A stretch of 64,000 bases of DNA, taken from contig CADCXA010000050.1 in assembly GCA_902806565.1 (NCBI GenBank), positions 806,001 through 870,000 of the forward strand, in the 5' to 3' direction. The position numbers were made by a program, and so were the translations under genes. The notes beneath the pieces were generated by a model that saw only the letters and a list, made by a program, of their open reading frames with translations, was not told the origin of the DNA and did not search any database. This stretch comes from Hypoxylon rubiginosum (taxonomy: Eukaryota; Ascomycota; Sordariomycetes; Xylariales; Hypoxylaceae). Shown one piece after another: positions 1 to 11,206 of the stretch. Each line of letters starts with the position of its first letter. Positions within the stretch are counted from its first letter, which is position 1.

Positions 1-180
1 TGATGCAATATACACTACATACCAGTTTCACCAAATACTTTGAATCTAGTGCAACGAGCTAGGGAGGGGAAGAGAATGATGAATAATGTCAATGGGATGG
101 GGGCTGGTGACGTTGGTTGGGGTCCGAGGGTGATGGCCAAAGCCGGAACCCCTGATCGTATGACTCGACGTTCTCTATCT

Positions 181-1689
181 CTAATGTGTGACTTTCGCTC
201 GAGTACCAGAGAAAGGCCCATGAGTCTTGATGAAGTGCCCGGCCTCTGCGAAGATGAGGTAGCTACCAACGACGGTCCAAAATGCCAAAATGGTAGAAAA
301 TGCAAACGCCTGCTTCAGTTCCGTGATTATCACGGTAAGATGCTGTCGCACAGAAGGGATCTGGATTGGCCGGCCATTGATGGGTAGTTGCGTCGTGGAA
401 GCGCCCACCTCCCCGTCTCGTTCGGACTGGATAATGGTGTCGTACATCTTCCAGGCGGCCTTGTTACTGACCCTCTCCCATGTGGCCTCGCAAGCGTACG
501 CCCTGCTCTCCGCGGCCATCGAACTGCGACGTACAGGGTGGTTGCCAAGTTCAAGCACCTTTGCTACAAATTCCTCCAAGTCGTTAGGGGGGACGAGAAA
601 TCCGGTATTGCCGTGTTCGACGATGTCGCTCGGTCCGCCTTCGTCTCGTGCGATCACGGGTAGGCCGCTCGCCATCGCCTCCAAAACCACCAGCCCGAAT
701 GTCTCGGTGATGGAGCAATGCAGGAAGATGTCGGCTGACGCGTAATGCGTTGCCAGCTCCTCTCCCACTTTGAACCCGGCAAATATCACTTTATCCTTCA
801 GGGGTGTAAACATATCCTTGACTTCCTGTTCGACAACCGGGTTTCGATTTCCACCGACTACGACAAGCTTGAACTCCATTCCCCTCCGGTCTAGCTCTTT
901 GGCGGCTTCCGCCAAGAACTTGAATCCTTTCTCGCCTGCTAATCGCGAACAGGTGAATAGGACGAGCTCGCCATTCGGTGCCCATTTCTTCCTCAACTCC
1001 TCGCTCCTCTTTGCCGTACTGAAGTTCTCCGTGTCGACTCCTCGCCTCAGTAAGTCCATCTTCTTTTCCGGTACGCCCGTAACGTCTCTCAAGTACCTCT
1101 TCACGAAGTTGCTCGGATAGAATACAGTTCTGACCGACTCGTCGCCGAAGAGGTAACCTTGCACGAGGGCGAAAATTTGATTCGCGATGCCGCCTAACGG
1201 CCACGGAAACAGGATAGAGCAATATCCCGCCAGGTCGGTCTGGAAGTTGCATATTATTGGTACACGCGATTGTCTCCCGTATTGCTGTAGCTGCAGCATC
1301 ACCTGGAAGCCTAACGACGCAGGGCTAGCCAAATAGATGAGCTCTGGCGGTCCTCCAAACGTCTGCTTGTATAGTTCGGATAGCCGAAAGGGGTATGCGA
1401 CAGAGAGCTCGGGGTTGAAAGGCAGAGGATAGCCGGCCAGCCTCACTTCCTCTTTATATGATAGAGGTGTGGTAACGTCAGGGCTGATGGGCTTGAAGGT
1501 ATTCACTTTGGTGTGGTTATACGGCGCAACAACCGAAACCGCAGCTCCGTGAGATCGTAACTGATTCACCAGCATCATGGTCGTGCGTGACACCCCATTT
1601 ACGGGGCCAAGGCTCTCCGTGCAGAGCAGGATACGCCGCCCACGTAGACCAGAGGGAAAGACATCCAGGTTATGGGGGTTCGCCTCCAT
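181..1689 (-). CDS. GT4-family glycosyltransferase with C-terminal membrane anchor
   Basis: Intronless 502-residue protein with the GT-B fold signature of glycosyltransferase family 4. Seen: an N-terminal acceptor-side domain with the glycine-rich GPVNGVSRT loop near residue 28, the GVDTENFS linker near residue 215, a SRLAGEKG strand near 250, and the donor-site E-x7-E motif (ETFGLVVLE near 335) followed by GLPVIARDEGGP. The closest known layout is the SQD2/MgtA-like group, which transfers sugars to diacylglycerol or related acceptors. After the catalytic domain a hydrophobic stretch near 460-485 (FAFSTILAFWTVVGSYLIF) is a likely tail anchor, so the enzyme probably sits on a membrane with its catalytic domain cytosolic. 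It is transcribed away from a UDP-glucose dehydrogenase gene, which makes UDP-glucuronate a plausible donor (inference). The ATG at 1689 gives the first in-frame methionine before the fold. Donor and acceptor cannot be fixed from sequence; a mannosyl- or glucosyltransferase is the alternative. Confidence 0.85.
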   Translation of the reverse strand: MEANPHNLDVFPSGLRGRRILLCTESLGPVNGVSRTTMMLVNQLRSHGAAVSVVAPYNHTKVNTFKPISPDVTTPLSYKEEVRLAGYPLPFNPELSVAYPFRLSELYKQTFGGPPELIYLASPASLGFQVMLQLQQYGRQSRVPIICNFQTDLAGYCSILFPWPLGGIANQIFALVQGYLFGDESVRTVFYPSNFVKRYLRDVTGVPEKKMDLLRRGVDTENFSTAKRSEELRKKWAPNGELVLFTCSRLAGEKGFKFLAEAAKELDRRGMEFKLVVVGGNRNPVVEQEVKDMFTPLKDKVIFAGFKVGEELATHYASADIFLHCSITETFGLVVLEAMASGLPVIARDEGGPSDIVEHGNTGFLVPPNDLEEFVAKVLELGNHPVRRSSMAAESRAYACEATWERVSNKAAWKMYDTIIQSERDGEVGASTTQLPINGRPIQIPSVRQHLTVIITELKQAFAFSTILAFWTVVGSYLIFAEAGHFIKTHGPFSGTRAKVTH

Positions 1690-4600
1690 TTTCTCTCCGT
1701 CCGCTAAATTAACGTGGTATAGTAATTATAGTCGATACTTTGCAGGCTGGTCTGGAGATATCCAAAGACCGGAGTGCAGCTTGTGCCCTGGCGGCTCTAC
1801 TATCTAAACGATTCTTGCTGGGTGCCTACATTAGTTAAACACCGACCGATAGCGTTTAGAACACACACCTTATGTATAATGTGGTAGTTCGTTGGTTAGA
1901 GCCCTAAAAGGGGAAACTGAGAGGTAAGTATGGCTTTGGTGAGAATAGAAGGGGTTGAGAGAGGTGGCAGTCAAGTAGAGGTCCAGAGACAGACAGGTTT
2001 AATATCGATAATAGATTAGAAGAAAGTAGATCAAGCTACGAGCAGATGGCGCATCCGCGTTAGTGGTTCTGCATCAAGAAGAGATAAGGATCAAGCATCA
2101 ACAGCAGCTGATAACATCTACCTACCTTTATGTGCCTTACTTAAGAGCATGCTGTACTCCCGTGATAAAATAAAAAATACGACTCGGTCTGGTGCGCAAG
2201 GGAAAAGAGGCGCGTGTTGGATGCCCAACCTGAGTAGGGTTTGCGTAGCTGCTGGTTAGCCACAGGTCGTGTATACCACGTTGTGGCGGCGCAATCAATC
2301 TTGAGTCACCGGTATGTAGGTACAGGACGCGGCTCGTTTGGATCAGGTCAAGGTCTGGTCATCATCGTCACTCATCTTCCCCCCTTCAGGAGGGCACAAG
2401 ACCATAGCTCTACTTAGTCACGTACCTCCGAGTCTCTAAGCTGTAAGGGTGGGGAGGCTATAATAATAGAATAGGCGCGATGCCGCGTTATAGCGGAATT
2501 CTGAGGAATTATCTAGTTGCCAACGTTGGATCTCTAGTACATAGATCGGTAGGTATTTGCTATTGTCGATGGCGAAAGACAGATCATCGTTAGGTAAATA
2601 AATAAATGGACAACGGAGTTTAATCGCTAAGAACTAGACTCGGTAAATTTAATGCAAGTCTAAAGTCTAAACATCTCTTCGGCAATCTTTTCTTTTTCTT
2701 TTAGGCTCGTTTGGTTTGTTTCGCTTCCGCCAGCTCCTTAGGGGCTAGGGGGGTAGAACAATGACCCAATGACAAGCTCTGATAGTAGCACACGCGAAGG
2801 AATCAGCGCACCAATCATTAAGTCGATAGAAGGCACATTTCTCATATCTTCTTCAACGAGGTCGCTCGAGATTCACAGATCCACAGATCCACAGATCCAC
2901 ATTGGAAACTGTCAAAGCTGCACGAGAATCCGGGGTCTTACAAACCCTTTCATTCCTAAGTATAAGCCCGTAAGGGTATACCGGAGTGATTGGTGTCGAC
3001 TATAGAGAGGTCTTACAAAGGCTTCCTTTGCTACTTACTACTATATACGGGGGGCAAAATGTCACATGCACATTGACCATTATCTGAGGTTATCCAGATT
3101 GTCGCACATCCCGTTTGCGAATTAGCATCCTTCATCCCACCCTCGTGTGCCTGGTGCGCTTATCTGTTGGCTATCTATCCCGTAAGAAACACCTGCGCTA
3201 CGCATCTTCCCTTTACTAAATCCACTTTCCGTTGTTGTTCCTCTCGTCTATACTACAAAGGATGGAGCTTTGCCATCCAGCTAACATAGGCACCTTGAAC
3301 AAAGACTAGCACCAGCAACAATCAGTACCTGCGATACTATACGTGTACAGTAACACCTGGCTACCTACTGATAACCTCCCTCAGGTACCTAACCTAGGGG
3401 GTATCTAGTAAGTTTCGCCAAGCTCGAAGCGCGATATTGAGTGCTTGCAGCTATCTCCAAAATACGTCGCGGAATACATCGACCCTAAGCTCCTAATTCT
3501 TTATAGGACGACTTACATCAAGTACCTTCCAAGTCGTTTGATCGCTTTCCTCAGCAGAAGGTCTGCGGATATAGATTATCGCAATTCCTTCTGTCCGGAC
3601 TGCTCAAGCGTAAGGAGTAGCATACGTATGAGCAAGCTTCATGATGAAGGCTCAATACATACGTTACTGTGCTTTAAGCTGCCTTCAAGCGTTTAAGAAG
3701 CATCCCGTCGTTGCTTCCATTCCCACCTGCAGCTGGTGGGTAGTCAGGTACCTTACATATGCGTGAAGTTCGGTAGACTGCTACCCAGCTCTTCACCAAC
3801 ATTGAGACACAAGTAGGCCTACGTCCATCCCACATACCTGAGTATCTACAACATACATGCAGATGAATTACTCGCACGGGTGTGTGGTACACGTACCCGC
3901 TCGTCGAGCCTACCAGGCGATAATGGCACTTGGCGTCCATGTCCATGCAGTCTAGAAGTTCCTGATCTGTTTGCCTGTCCTGTCCTGCCTATGCCCCCCT
4001 CCTCCTCTTACCCCCCTTCGACATGGGCACACACGGGCACAATGATACAGTACATAGTCAGTGGTGGCTTGTGGTACAAAGCTGGACAGAAGTCTGTCCG
4101 CGCTTCGTCTATCTGTCTAGGTCGCGCCACATGCGTATGCAGCCAGGGTACCGGTAGAAGCTTGATGCGATCGCTCACCCTTTACCAGGTTAGCAGGCCA
4201 ATGTTCCTAGTTTTCCCATCCGGGAGGCTGGCTGGCTATCTATAGTCGCATGTGTCTTTCAGGTCAAGTGGCGTTTCCGTAGTACATGCACTTTGGATAT
4301 CGTTGCGGGAAGAGCCTGGCCCTTATCTTAAGAGCTTCCTCGACCTCCCGTTCTGTCTTGGTTTCTTTTCTTCCTTCATCATATCTCGGCATGACCTCGT
4401 AGCTCTCATCAGCTCACTTACTAAACATACTGCCTGTTTCCTGTCGCTCTCGTGACTTTCCACAACACCTACTTCTTGGCAGGTAACAAATCACGTCCCC
4501 TGTTAGGTTGCTCGTCTGCCTGGGAGTCTACGCGAGCCTTGCCCTGTAATATAATCACCGACTTCTTCCAGTCTCACGACCTGCTCGTGTGTCTCCCTAG

Positions 4601-4790
4601 GGAAATCCCACGGCTTTGTTGATTTCTTATCGGCACATATCTCATATTACGCCCGTCTTGGTTAAGACTAACCGGTTCCGAATAAGAAACGACTCCATCC
4701 CTTCTCATACTTATCTCAGGCTCGGCTATCCGCCAGCCTTCGAGAAAGTATTCTGCGATTTTACCAAAGCTTCTACCGCATCTGAATTTC
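1690..4790. other. Divergent intergenic region, no gene seen
   Basis: This 3.1 kb spacer lies between the divergently transcribed GT4 and UDP-glucose dehydrogenase genes and so holds both promoters. Only short non-conserved frames were seen. It contains a small CACAGATC tandem repeat and several TACCTAGG/GGTACC-type words. The stretch just 5' of the dehydrogenase ATG (about 4250-4790) is pyrimidine-rich, as is common for fungal 5' leaders. Confidence 0.6.
2874..2900. repeat. Short tandem repeat (CACAGATC)x3
   Basis: Three and a half perfect copies of the 8-mer CACAGATC lie in the spacer between the GT4 and dehydrogenase genes. This is a simple microsatellite with no evident function. Confidence 0.8.
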
Positions 4791-6905
4791 ATGGAATCTT
4801 GCGCAATGCCTGGTCTTGGTCCTAACGGCGTCTTCGCCGATGATGTTTCGACTGCCCCTACCACTCCAGGCGCAAGTTCTTCGTCCAGCCCTATGCTCGC
4901 CGCGGCGGATATTGAGGGGCTGCCGCAAGCAATGATGCGTGCGGTGCAAGACATGATCCGTCCAGTTACCAACATATGCTGCGTGGGCGCTGGTTATGTC
5001 GGTTAGTCAACTTCTTTCTTCTATTATTCCCGTCAAGCTCGTTCATCTCACCATCTCTGTTTAAATGACGAGACTAAATGGTAAAATAGGTGGACCGACG
5101 GCCGCTGTCATGGCCTATCAAAACCCCCATCTTCGGGTCACAGTTGTTGATAAAAACGAGCAGCGAATCCGACGATGGAATTCTGAACATCTACCTATAT
5201 ACGAACCCGGCTTAGGGGATATCGTCCGTATCGCTCGTGACGGGAGTAGACAATTCCAGTTCACTAACGAGCCGATTGACCAATCTCAGCGACCGCATTT
5301 GCTGAACTTCCCCGGCCGTAACTTTTTGCAACATGATGCGCAGATAACTGTGCCGGCTAGGCTGCCGAACTTATTCTTCTCGACTCAGGTGGGGGAGTGT
5401 ATTCATGAGGCGGATATTGTTCTGATCGCGGTCAACACCCCGACGAAGATGAAAGGTGTCGGCGCAGGAAGCGCCACGGACATGACGTCCTTTGAGGCTG
5501 TTGCTAGCGAGGTTGCGCAATACGCACGGCCGGGGGCTATCATTGTAGAGAAATCTACGGTTCCGTGTAGGACAGCTGATCTAGTCAGGAACACTGTGAG
5601 TTGGTACCTATAATGCGCCCATACAAATGCAACCTTTCCGGCTAACACTCTCCGCAGATGGCGGTTCATCGACCCGGCATCCATTTCGAGATCCTCTCCA
5701 ACCCTGAATTCCTGGCTGCGGGCACCGCCATGAAGGACCTTATGTATCCCGATCGGGTTTTGATCGGGTCTTCGCCGACACCATCCGGTCGCCTAGCGAG
5801 TGCGGCTTTGGCGAGCGTGTACGCGACGTGGGTTCCGCGATCACGGATATTGACTACCAATGTTTACTCATCAGAGCTGGCAAAGCTCGTGGCAAACTCG
5901 ATGCTGGCGCAACGCATCAGCAGCATTAACTCCATATCTGCGATCTGCGAGAAGACTGGGGCAAACGTGGATGAGATAGCAGCTTCCATCGGCTCCGATC
6001 CCCGGATAGGGGATAAGTTCCTCAAGGCGGGAATAGGCTTTGGCGGCAGTTGTTTCAAGAAGGATATTCTCAGTCTAGTATACCTAGCGGAGTCCCTCGG
6101 CCTACACGAAGTGGGTGAGTATTGGAGACAAGTAATCGTCATGAACGAATACCAGCGCGATCGGTTCTCTAGGCGAGTAATCGCTTGCTTGAATAATACT
6201 CTCGCCGGCAAGAAGATTACATTGCTCGGATATGCGTTCAAAGCCAATACTTCGGACACTAGAGAATCGCCAGCGCTGGAAATCATCAAGACGCTTCTGG
6301 TAGAGGGCCCCAAGGAGATTGCCATATTTGACCCCTGCTGTAACCCCGTAGTCGTTAGAGCTGAGATCAAAGCGCTTGTCCGAGACCAGCCTGCATTGAA
6401 GGAAGATGGAGGACCAATTGAGGTCTATTCTAGTGCCGATGAGGCTTGCGCCGGTAGCCACGCCGTTCTAATAACGACCGAGTTTGACGAGTTCCGAAAC
6501 ACCCCTAAGGCGGCCTCTAAGGATGAACCTGCATCGTTACCGACCAAGAGCCCCGATCCTCGACCATTTCCGAATCGACCCAATGGTCAGACGGAGACAG
6601 AATTACTGTCCCTACACAAATACCTCCTGAGTAATGCCTCGACGGCAGAGAGTGTCGATGATCCTTTAGGCCGTTATGTGCAGGAACCCGCTTGCGAGAA
6701 CGATTGCCCAGACTGTGGCCTCATCAAGACGAGCGGTTACTCTACAGCTGGAAATTCGGGCGAAGGCAGGCCCAAGACACGATTGGATTGGTCCAAGATT
6801 GCCTCCCACATGAGCAAGCCCAAGTGGCTATTCGATGGCAAGGGTATTATTAATGTTGATGAGATGAGCGAGCATGGCGTTCGGGTCGAGAGCGTTGGGC
6901 GTTAG
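4791..6905 (+). CDS. UDP-glucose 6-dehydrogenase (UGDH family)
   Basis: Oxidises UDP-glucose to UDP-glucuronate with two NAD+. Exons 4791-5001, 5090-5595 and 5658-6905 give 654 residues; both introns have GT..AG ends and restore conserved motifs. Seen: the NAD-binding VGAGYVG at 65-71 (split by intron 1), NPEFLAAGTA near 255, and the catalytic GFGGSCFKKD with the nucleophile cysteine near 371. LGYAFKANTSDTRESPA follows near 432, in the UDP-binding domain. Two regions are longer than in typical UGDH of about 450-490 residues: some 30 extra residues after the EPGLGDIVRIARDG segment, and about 100 low-conservation residues (near 520-620) just before the final DWSKIASHMSKPKWLFDG strand. A Ser/Pro-rich N-terminal extension of about 60 residues precedes the Rossmann fold. 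The product is probably cytosolic and supplies UDP-glucuronate, perhaps to the divergent glycosyltransferase. GDP-mannose dehydrogenase, same superfamily, is the less likely alternative. Confidence 0.9.
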
Positions 6906-7965
6906 CGGGACAGCGGGAATATTGTTTCTTTTTTGTTTCTTTTAAAAGTCAGCGATCCTTCATTTTGATAACCCCCCGACCCTGTACGGGGTCTTGTTGT
7001 TTTTGCATTGCATTTCACGGGGAAGGTTGGCTGCGTTTAAAGGGGGTCTTCTATGAACACGGGGCCGGATTATTACTCCGTAGACTCTTACTACCCTTTT
7101 CTTTTGTTGTTAGGTCTTCTGTTGGAGTAACTGAACCCTCTTGAGCTTGTATGAGTGTCTGAGACAATCAGTTTGCTCGTGAAGAGGATTTTCCAGGGTT
7201 GATCGGATTTAGATACGAAACCCTTTCTTCTGCTATTCGAGGATACCAAATACCTAACCAATACACTTGAGATAGTTCATATAGCTAGCAGGCTAGTGCG
7301 TCGACTTTTCCGTATTACCATGTATATATTTTACAATGCGTCGTGACGATGATGTAAGGCGGTGATACATCTGGAGTGCGACCACTTGTGACCAGGAACG
7401 GAACTAGTATGTATAACATATCCCGACAGGCTGGTTCAGCTCCGAGACAAAGTCCCTACTTACAGCCGATGTCGTCGCAATACATTAACGCACATGATAC
7501 TGTACGAATCATGCGACTAGTTCAGGAGCCGAGCATTAGATAATCAGCTGCAAGTGAGCCGCAAAGTCTTGGAGGGTTTGTTCAATCCCGTCCTCCCTCC
7601 TCGCGCGAAACTTAGGTACCCGAGAGCGGGAACGGCAAAGGGAGAAGATCTAGGGCCTAGATAAAGGGCCGACGAAAGTGCCAAAAGCAATTAGCCAGGG
7701 GAACACCGAAAATGAACCTCGGCGAAGTTATTTCGTCATGGTAAATAAAAAAGCCCAATTAATATCAATAAATCTATAAGACATTTCTCAGTGAACTCCG
7801 TAAACGGACATAAGAGACAGATATACAACACTCTAAGAACGCGACGCCTGTGACACGTTGACTCTTTGACCAGCTCGAGACTGTAGCTCTTCAGCCCTAG
7901 CTCAACAGCTTAACTCCTCTACCGATCTGCCCCTCAGCTCTCCAGCCCCTCATTCTCTCTCCAAG
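6906..7965. other. Intergenic region, no gene seen
   Basis: Holds the 3' end of the dehydrogenase gene (T-rich stretch just after its stop) and the promoter of the CoA-transferase gene. The last 150 bases before the CoA-transferase ATG are CT-rich, typical of fungal leaders. No conserved coding frame was recognised. Confidence 0.6.
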
Positions 7966-9751
7966 ATGGCGCGAGCGCGGAGTGTCGCGCTGCGAGCTTC
8001 CATCCAACTCTCATACCGATGGGCAACACCAAGTGTGCGACGACAATACGGAATCGCTTCTGCTGCTGTCGCCTCTAGTTCGAGGTTAACGCCTTGTCCC
8101 CGGCGATCACATCGGTACTATTCAACGGAAGCGCCCGCAAAGGTTCGAGGCGGCTCTAAGGTTTACAAGTCGGCAGATGAAGCCGTCGCCGACCTCAAGG
8201 ATGGCGACGTGGTGTTGAGTGCCGGGTTTGGGCTATGCGGTGTCGCCGGTACGTATAAGATGCCATGATAAAGTCGCATATAGGATTGAAGCTTCGGCCA
8301 AGGAAATACGAGTAGCTAACCGACATTGAAACCGTAGAAACTCTTATCCAAGCCATTCACAAGAAGGGCCTCAAAAACCTAACAGCCGTCTCGAATAACG
8401 CCGGCGCCGGCGACCACGGCCTAGCCCTCCTCACCAAAGACGGACGACTAGACCGCATTGTGCTCTCGTACCTGGGGTCGAACAAGGAGCTCGAGAAGCA
8501 GTACCTGACGGGAAAGATAGCCGTGGAGCTGTGCCCGCAGGGCACGCTGGCCGAGAGGCTGCGGGCCGCCGGCGCCGGCATCCCGGCCTTCTACACGGCG
8601 ACGGGCGGCAAGACCTTCGTCGAGACGGGCGAGATCCCCGTCCGGTTCACCCCGGAGGCCGTGCTCGAGAAGGGCAAGCCCAAGGAGACGAGGGTCTTCA
8701 ACGGCAGGTCCTACATCATGGAGACGGCGCTGCCCGGCGACGTCGCCGTCCTGCGGGCGTGGAAGGTGGACGAGGCGGGGAACTGTGTTTTCAAGTAAGT
8801 TCTGTGCACTGTCGCTTATACATATATGTATACATACAGTGAACCCCTAAACTCACATGCCTTAGATATACGACCAAGACGTACGCAGGTCTCATGGCTA
8901 AAGCGGCACGCATCGCCATCGTCGAGGCTGAGAACATCGTGCCGATCGGGTCGATCGAGCCGGACGTGGTCGACCTACCAGGTATCTTCATCGACCGCAT
9001 CGTGCCGGCGACGGCGCCGAAGAACTTCGAGGTGCTAAAAGTAGCGCCGCCGAAAGAGGACGCCAGCTCAGGAAGCAAACCTAGCGTACTAGACGCGCGC
9101 AACCGCATCGCGCGGCGCGCGGCCAAGGAGCTGCACGACGGCTTCTACGTCAACCTGGGCGTGGGCATCCCGACGCTCGCGGCCTCGTACCTGCCGGACG
9201 GCGCCTCCGTGTGGCTGCAGTCGGAGAACGGGATCCTGGGGATGGGGCCCTACCCGGCGACGGAGGCCGAGGCGGACCCGGACCTGATCAACGCGGGCAA
9301 GGAGACGACGACGCTGCTCCCCGGCGCGTCCACGTTCGACTCGGCCGAGTCGTTCGGGATGATCCGGGGCGGGCACGTGGACGTGTCGATCCTCGGCGCC
9401 TTCCAGGTGTCGGCGTCGGGCGACCTGGCCAACTACATGATCCCGGGGCGCGTGTTCAAGGGCATGGGCGGCGCCATGGACCTCGTGTCGGACCCGGACC
9501 GGACCAAGATCGTCGTCGCCACCGAGCACGTCGATAAAAAGGGGCGCAGCAAGATCGTCCAGGACTGCCAGCTGCCGCTTACGGGAAAGGGCGTCGTTAG
9601 TACTATTATTACCGACCTCGCCGTCTTCCAGGTCGACCGCGTCAACGGCGGGCTGACGCTCGCGGAGATCGCCGAGGGCGTCGACGTCGAGACCGTTAAG
9701 GCTAAGACGGATGCTGAGTTTGTGGTGGCGGACGACCTCAAAACTTTTTAA
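7966..9751 (+). CDS. Succinyl-CoA:3-oxoacid CoA-transferase (SCOT), mitochondrial
   Basis: Moves CoA between succinyl-CoA and acetoacetate or a related 3-oxoacid in the mitochondrial matrix. Exons 7966-8248, 8338-8794 and 8866-9751 give 541 residues, close to animal SCOT (about 520). The first 50 residues are rich in Arg, Ser and Ala and lack acidic residues, as expected of a mitochondrial presequence. The N-terminal (alpha) half has GFGLCGVAETLI and NNAGAGDHGL; the C-terminal (beta) half has GFYVNLGVGIPTLAASYLP and SENGILGMGPYP, whose Glu near 367 matches the catalytic Glu that forms the CoA thioester. The linker near 300-310 (KEDASSGSK) joins what are separate subunits in bacteria. In moulds this class has also been tied to propionyl-CoA/acetate handling through a different CoA-transferase (CoaT), but the ENGILG motif and two-domain order point to SCOT. 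GC content rises sharply over exons 2 and 3. Confidence 0.93.
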
Positions 9752-10190
9752 TGTCTAGGGACCTTAGGTACATAGTAGGTAAAGATGATATGAAAGTGAA
9801 ATGTGATAGGATAGGACGAGAAAAGATGGGATGGCACTCTTATTAGTAGCATATCTTTATTGTACATAGAAGCAGGGACTTCTTTTTAGATACGGAAATA
9901 GGCATTAGCGAATTTTGTTATTATATACCTAGAATATGTATCATTCTACAGTTATATGTTCCTTTAGCTGTGAATGTACAGATGTTTTCTTCAGGTATTT
10001 CTCATATACCTACTTGGTACCTAGCTGAGGTACGGGATATGACACCGTCCTAGGATTTATATGCCAGGGATTTTATATACATTCATTCAGTTTATATATT
10101 CAGTTTAGATATCCCCCAGCACATCCAATGCTAAAGTGTTGACATTCATTTATTCATTACCCTTCTCCTCCTGTTCCCCCTCCTTCCCTC
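9752..10190. other. Convergent intergenic region, no gene seen
   Basis: AT-rich spacer between the 3' ends of the CoA-transferase and AhpD-like genes. It probably holds both transcript ends. Nothing else was recognised. Confidence 0.6.
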
Positions 10191-11206
10191 TTATAACTTG
10201 GGCCGTATCCCAGGCGCGAACGTGGTCCCCTTGCCGCCGCCGATGACGTTCACCAGCTTATCAATGCTCTCCAGGATCCACACGTTGCCGTCCTCGGTAG
10301 CCAGCCAGGCGCCCCCCTCGACGGGCTCCTCGCCCTCGGCGCCCGCGTCGCCGTTGTCGTACGCCTTGCGCAGCCCGAACACGTGCGACACGACCTGCGG
10401 GCCCACGCCCGTCTGCGCGCGCAGGCACGCGATCGCCACCAGCGACGTGAGCACGCGCCCTACCTTGTTCCCCGGACCGCCGGGCGGCGCGACGCCTCGC
10501 GGGTTGGAGAGCAGGTTCGAGTAGTGGCCGTTGAGGATGTGGACGGGCAGGTCCGGGTGCGACTGCGCCAGCCGGTCCAGCAGCTTGCGCTCGAACCCGA
10601 CGTACACGCTGTCCCAGAGCGCGAGGCCGTCCCGCTTGCGCACGGGCAGGTTGTCAGGCGTGAGCTCGCGCGTCGGCGCCGTGCTCAGGGCGGCGCCGAC
10701 GTCCGCGGGCAGGCTGCCGCGGAACGCGCCGAGGGTGTTGATGGACCGCGGGATGCCGTTGAACGAGATGCACTTGAGCCCGACCTCGCGGATCAGCTCG
10801 GCGTTCTGCACGGGGGTGCGCGACGAGGAGGACGGCGCGGAGTTGGCGATGTGGAAGATCTGCGTCATGGCCTCGGGGCAGTTCAACGTCGCGGACACGG
10901 CTGTCTATGGTAAAGAAACCTCGTCGTTTAGCTACCATATTTTTGTTTCTCTCCCACCAGTTACCTGGCCATGCCTCCCCTTCGTTGTCCATTTTCTAGG
11001 TGGCCGATGAAAGGAAATCGTAGGAGACATGCTCCGGGTCAACCTACCGACAACGTCACCCACGCCGGTAGTCCGACCTTCTTCTCGGCCGCATCGCTTG
11101 CGAATCGCGTCAGTGCCGTTTGCACGCCTGCTGAGGACGGAGTGTAGCCCGGATTGGCGTGGCTTGCGTTGATGAGCGCCTTGACGGCTTCTGAGAGTTT
11201 CGACAT
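10191..11206 (-). CDS. AhpD-like fold protein (fungal PTS1-protein-like family)
   Basis: Exons 11206-11048 and 10904-10191 (intron 143 nt) give 290 residues. The first exon starts MSKLSEAVKALINASHANPG and ends at LPAWVTLS; the second resumes TAVSATLNCPEAM. The all-helical pattern and the segments ELIREVGLKCISFNGIPR (near 92) and SHVFGLRKAYD (near 230) match a fungal family that domain databases place in the AhpD-like/carboxymuconolactone decarboxylase superfamily (from memory). The CxxC redox pair of true AhpD is not seen, so peroxidase activity is not claimed. The C-terminus ends in Pro-Lys-Leu, which fits the loose PTS1 peroxisomal consensus, so a peroxisomal site is possible (inference). 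The family is also labelled mitochondrial in some annotations. It converges on the SCOT gene. Function unknown. Confidence 0.72.

Noticed and set aside
3445..4455. Cluster of plus-strand frames 5' of the UDP-glucose dehydrogenase
   Set aside because: None has a domain, and joining them by plausible introns gives no conserved protein. They look like promoter and leader DNA.
10383..10913. Plus-strand Arg-rich frame opposite the AhpD-like gene
   Set aside because: Antisense by-product of high GC and codon bias; no independent motif.
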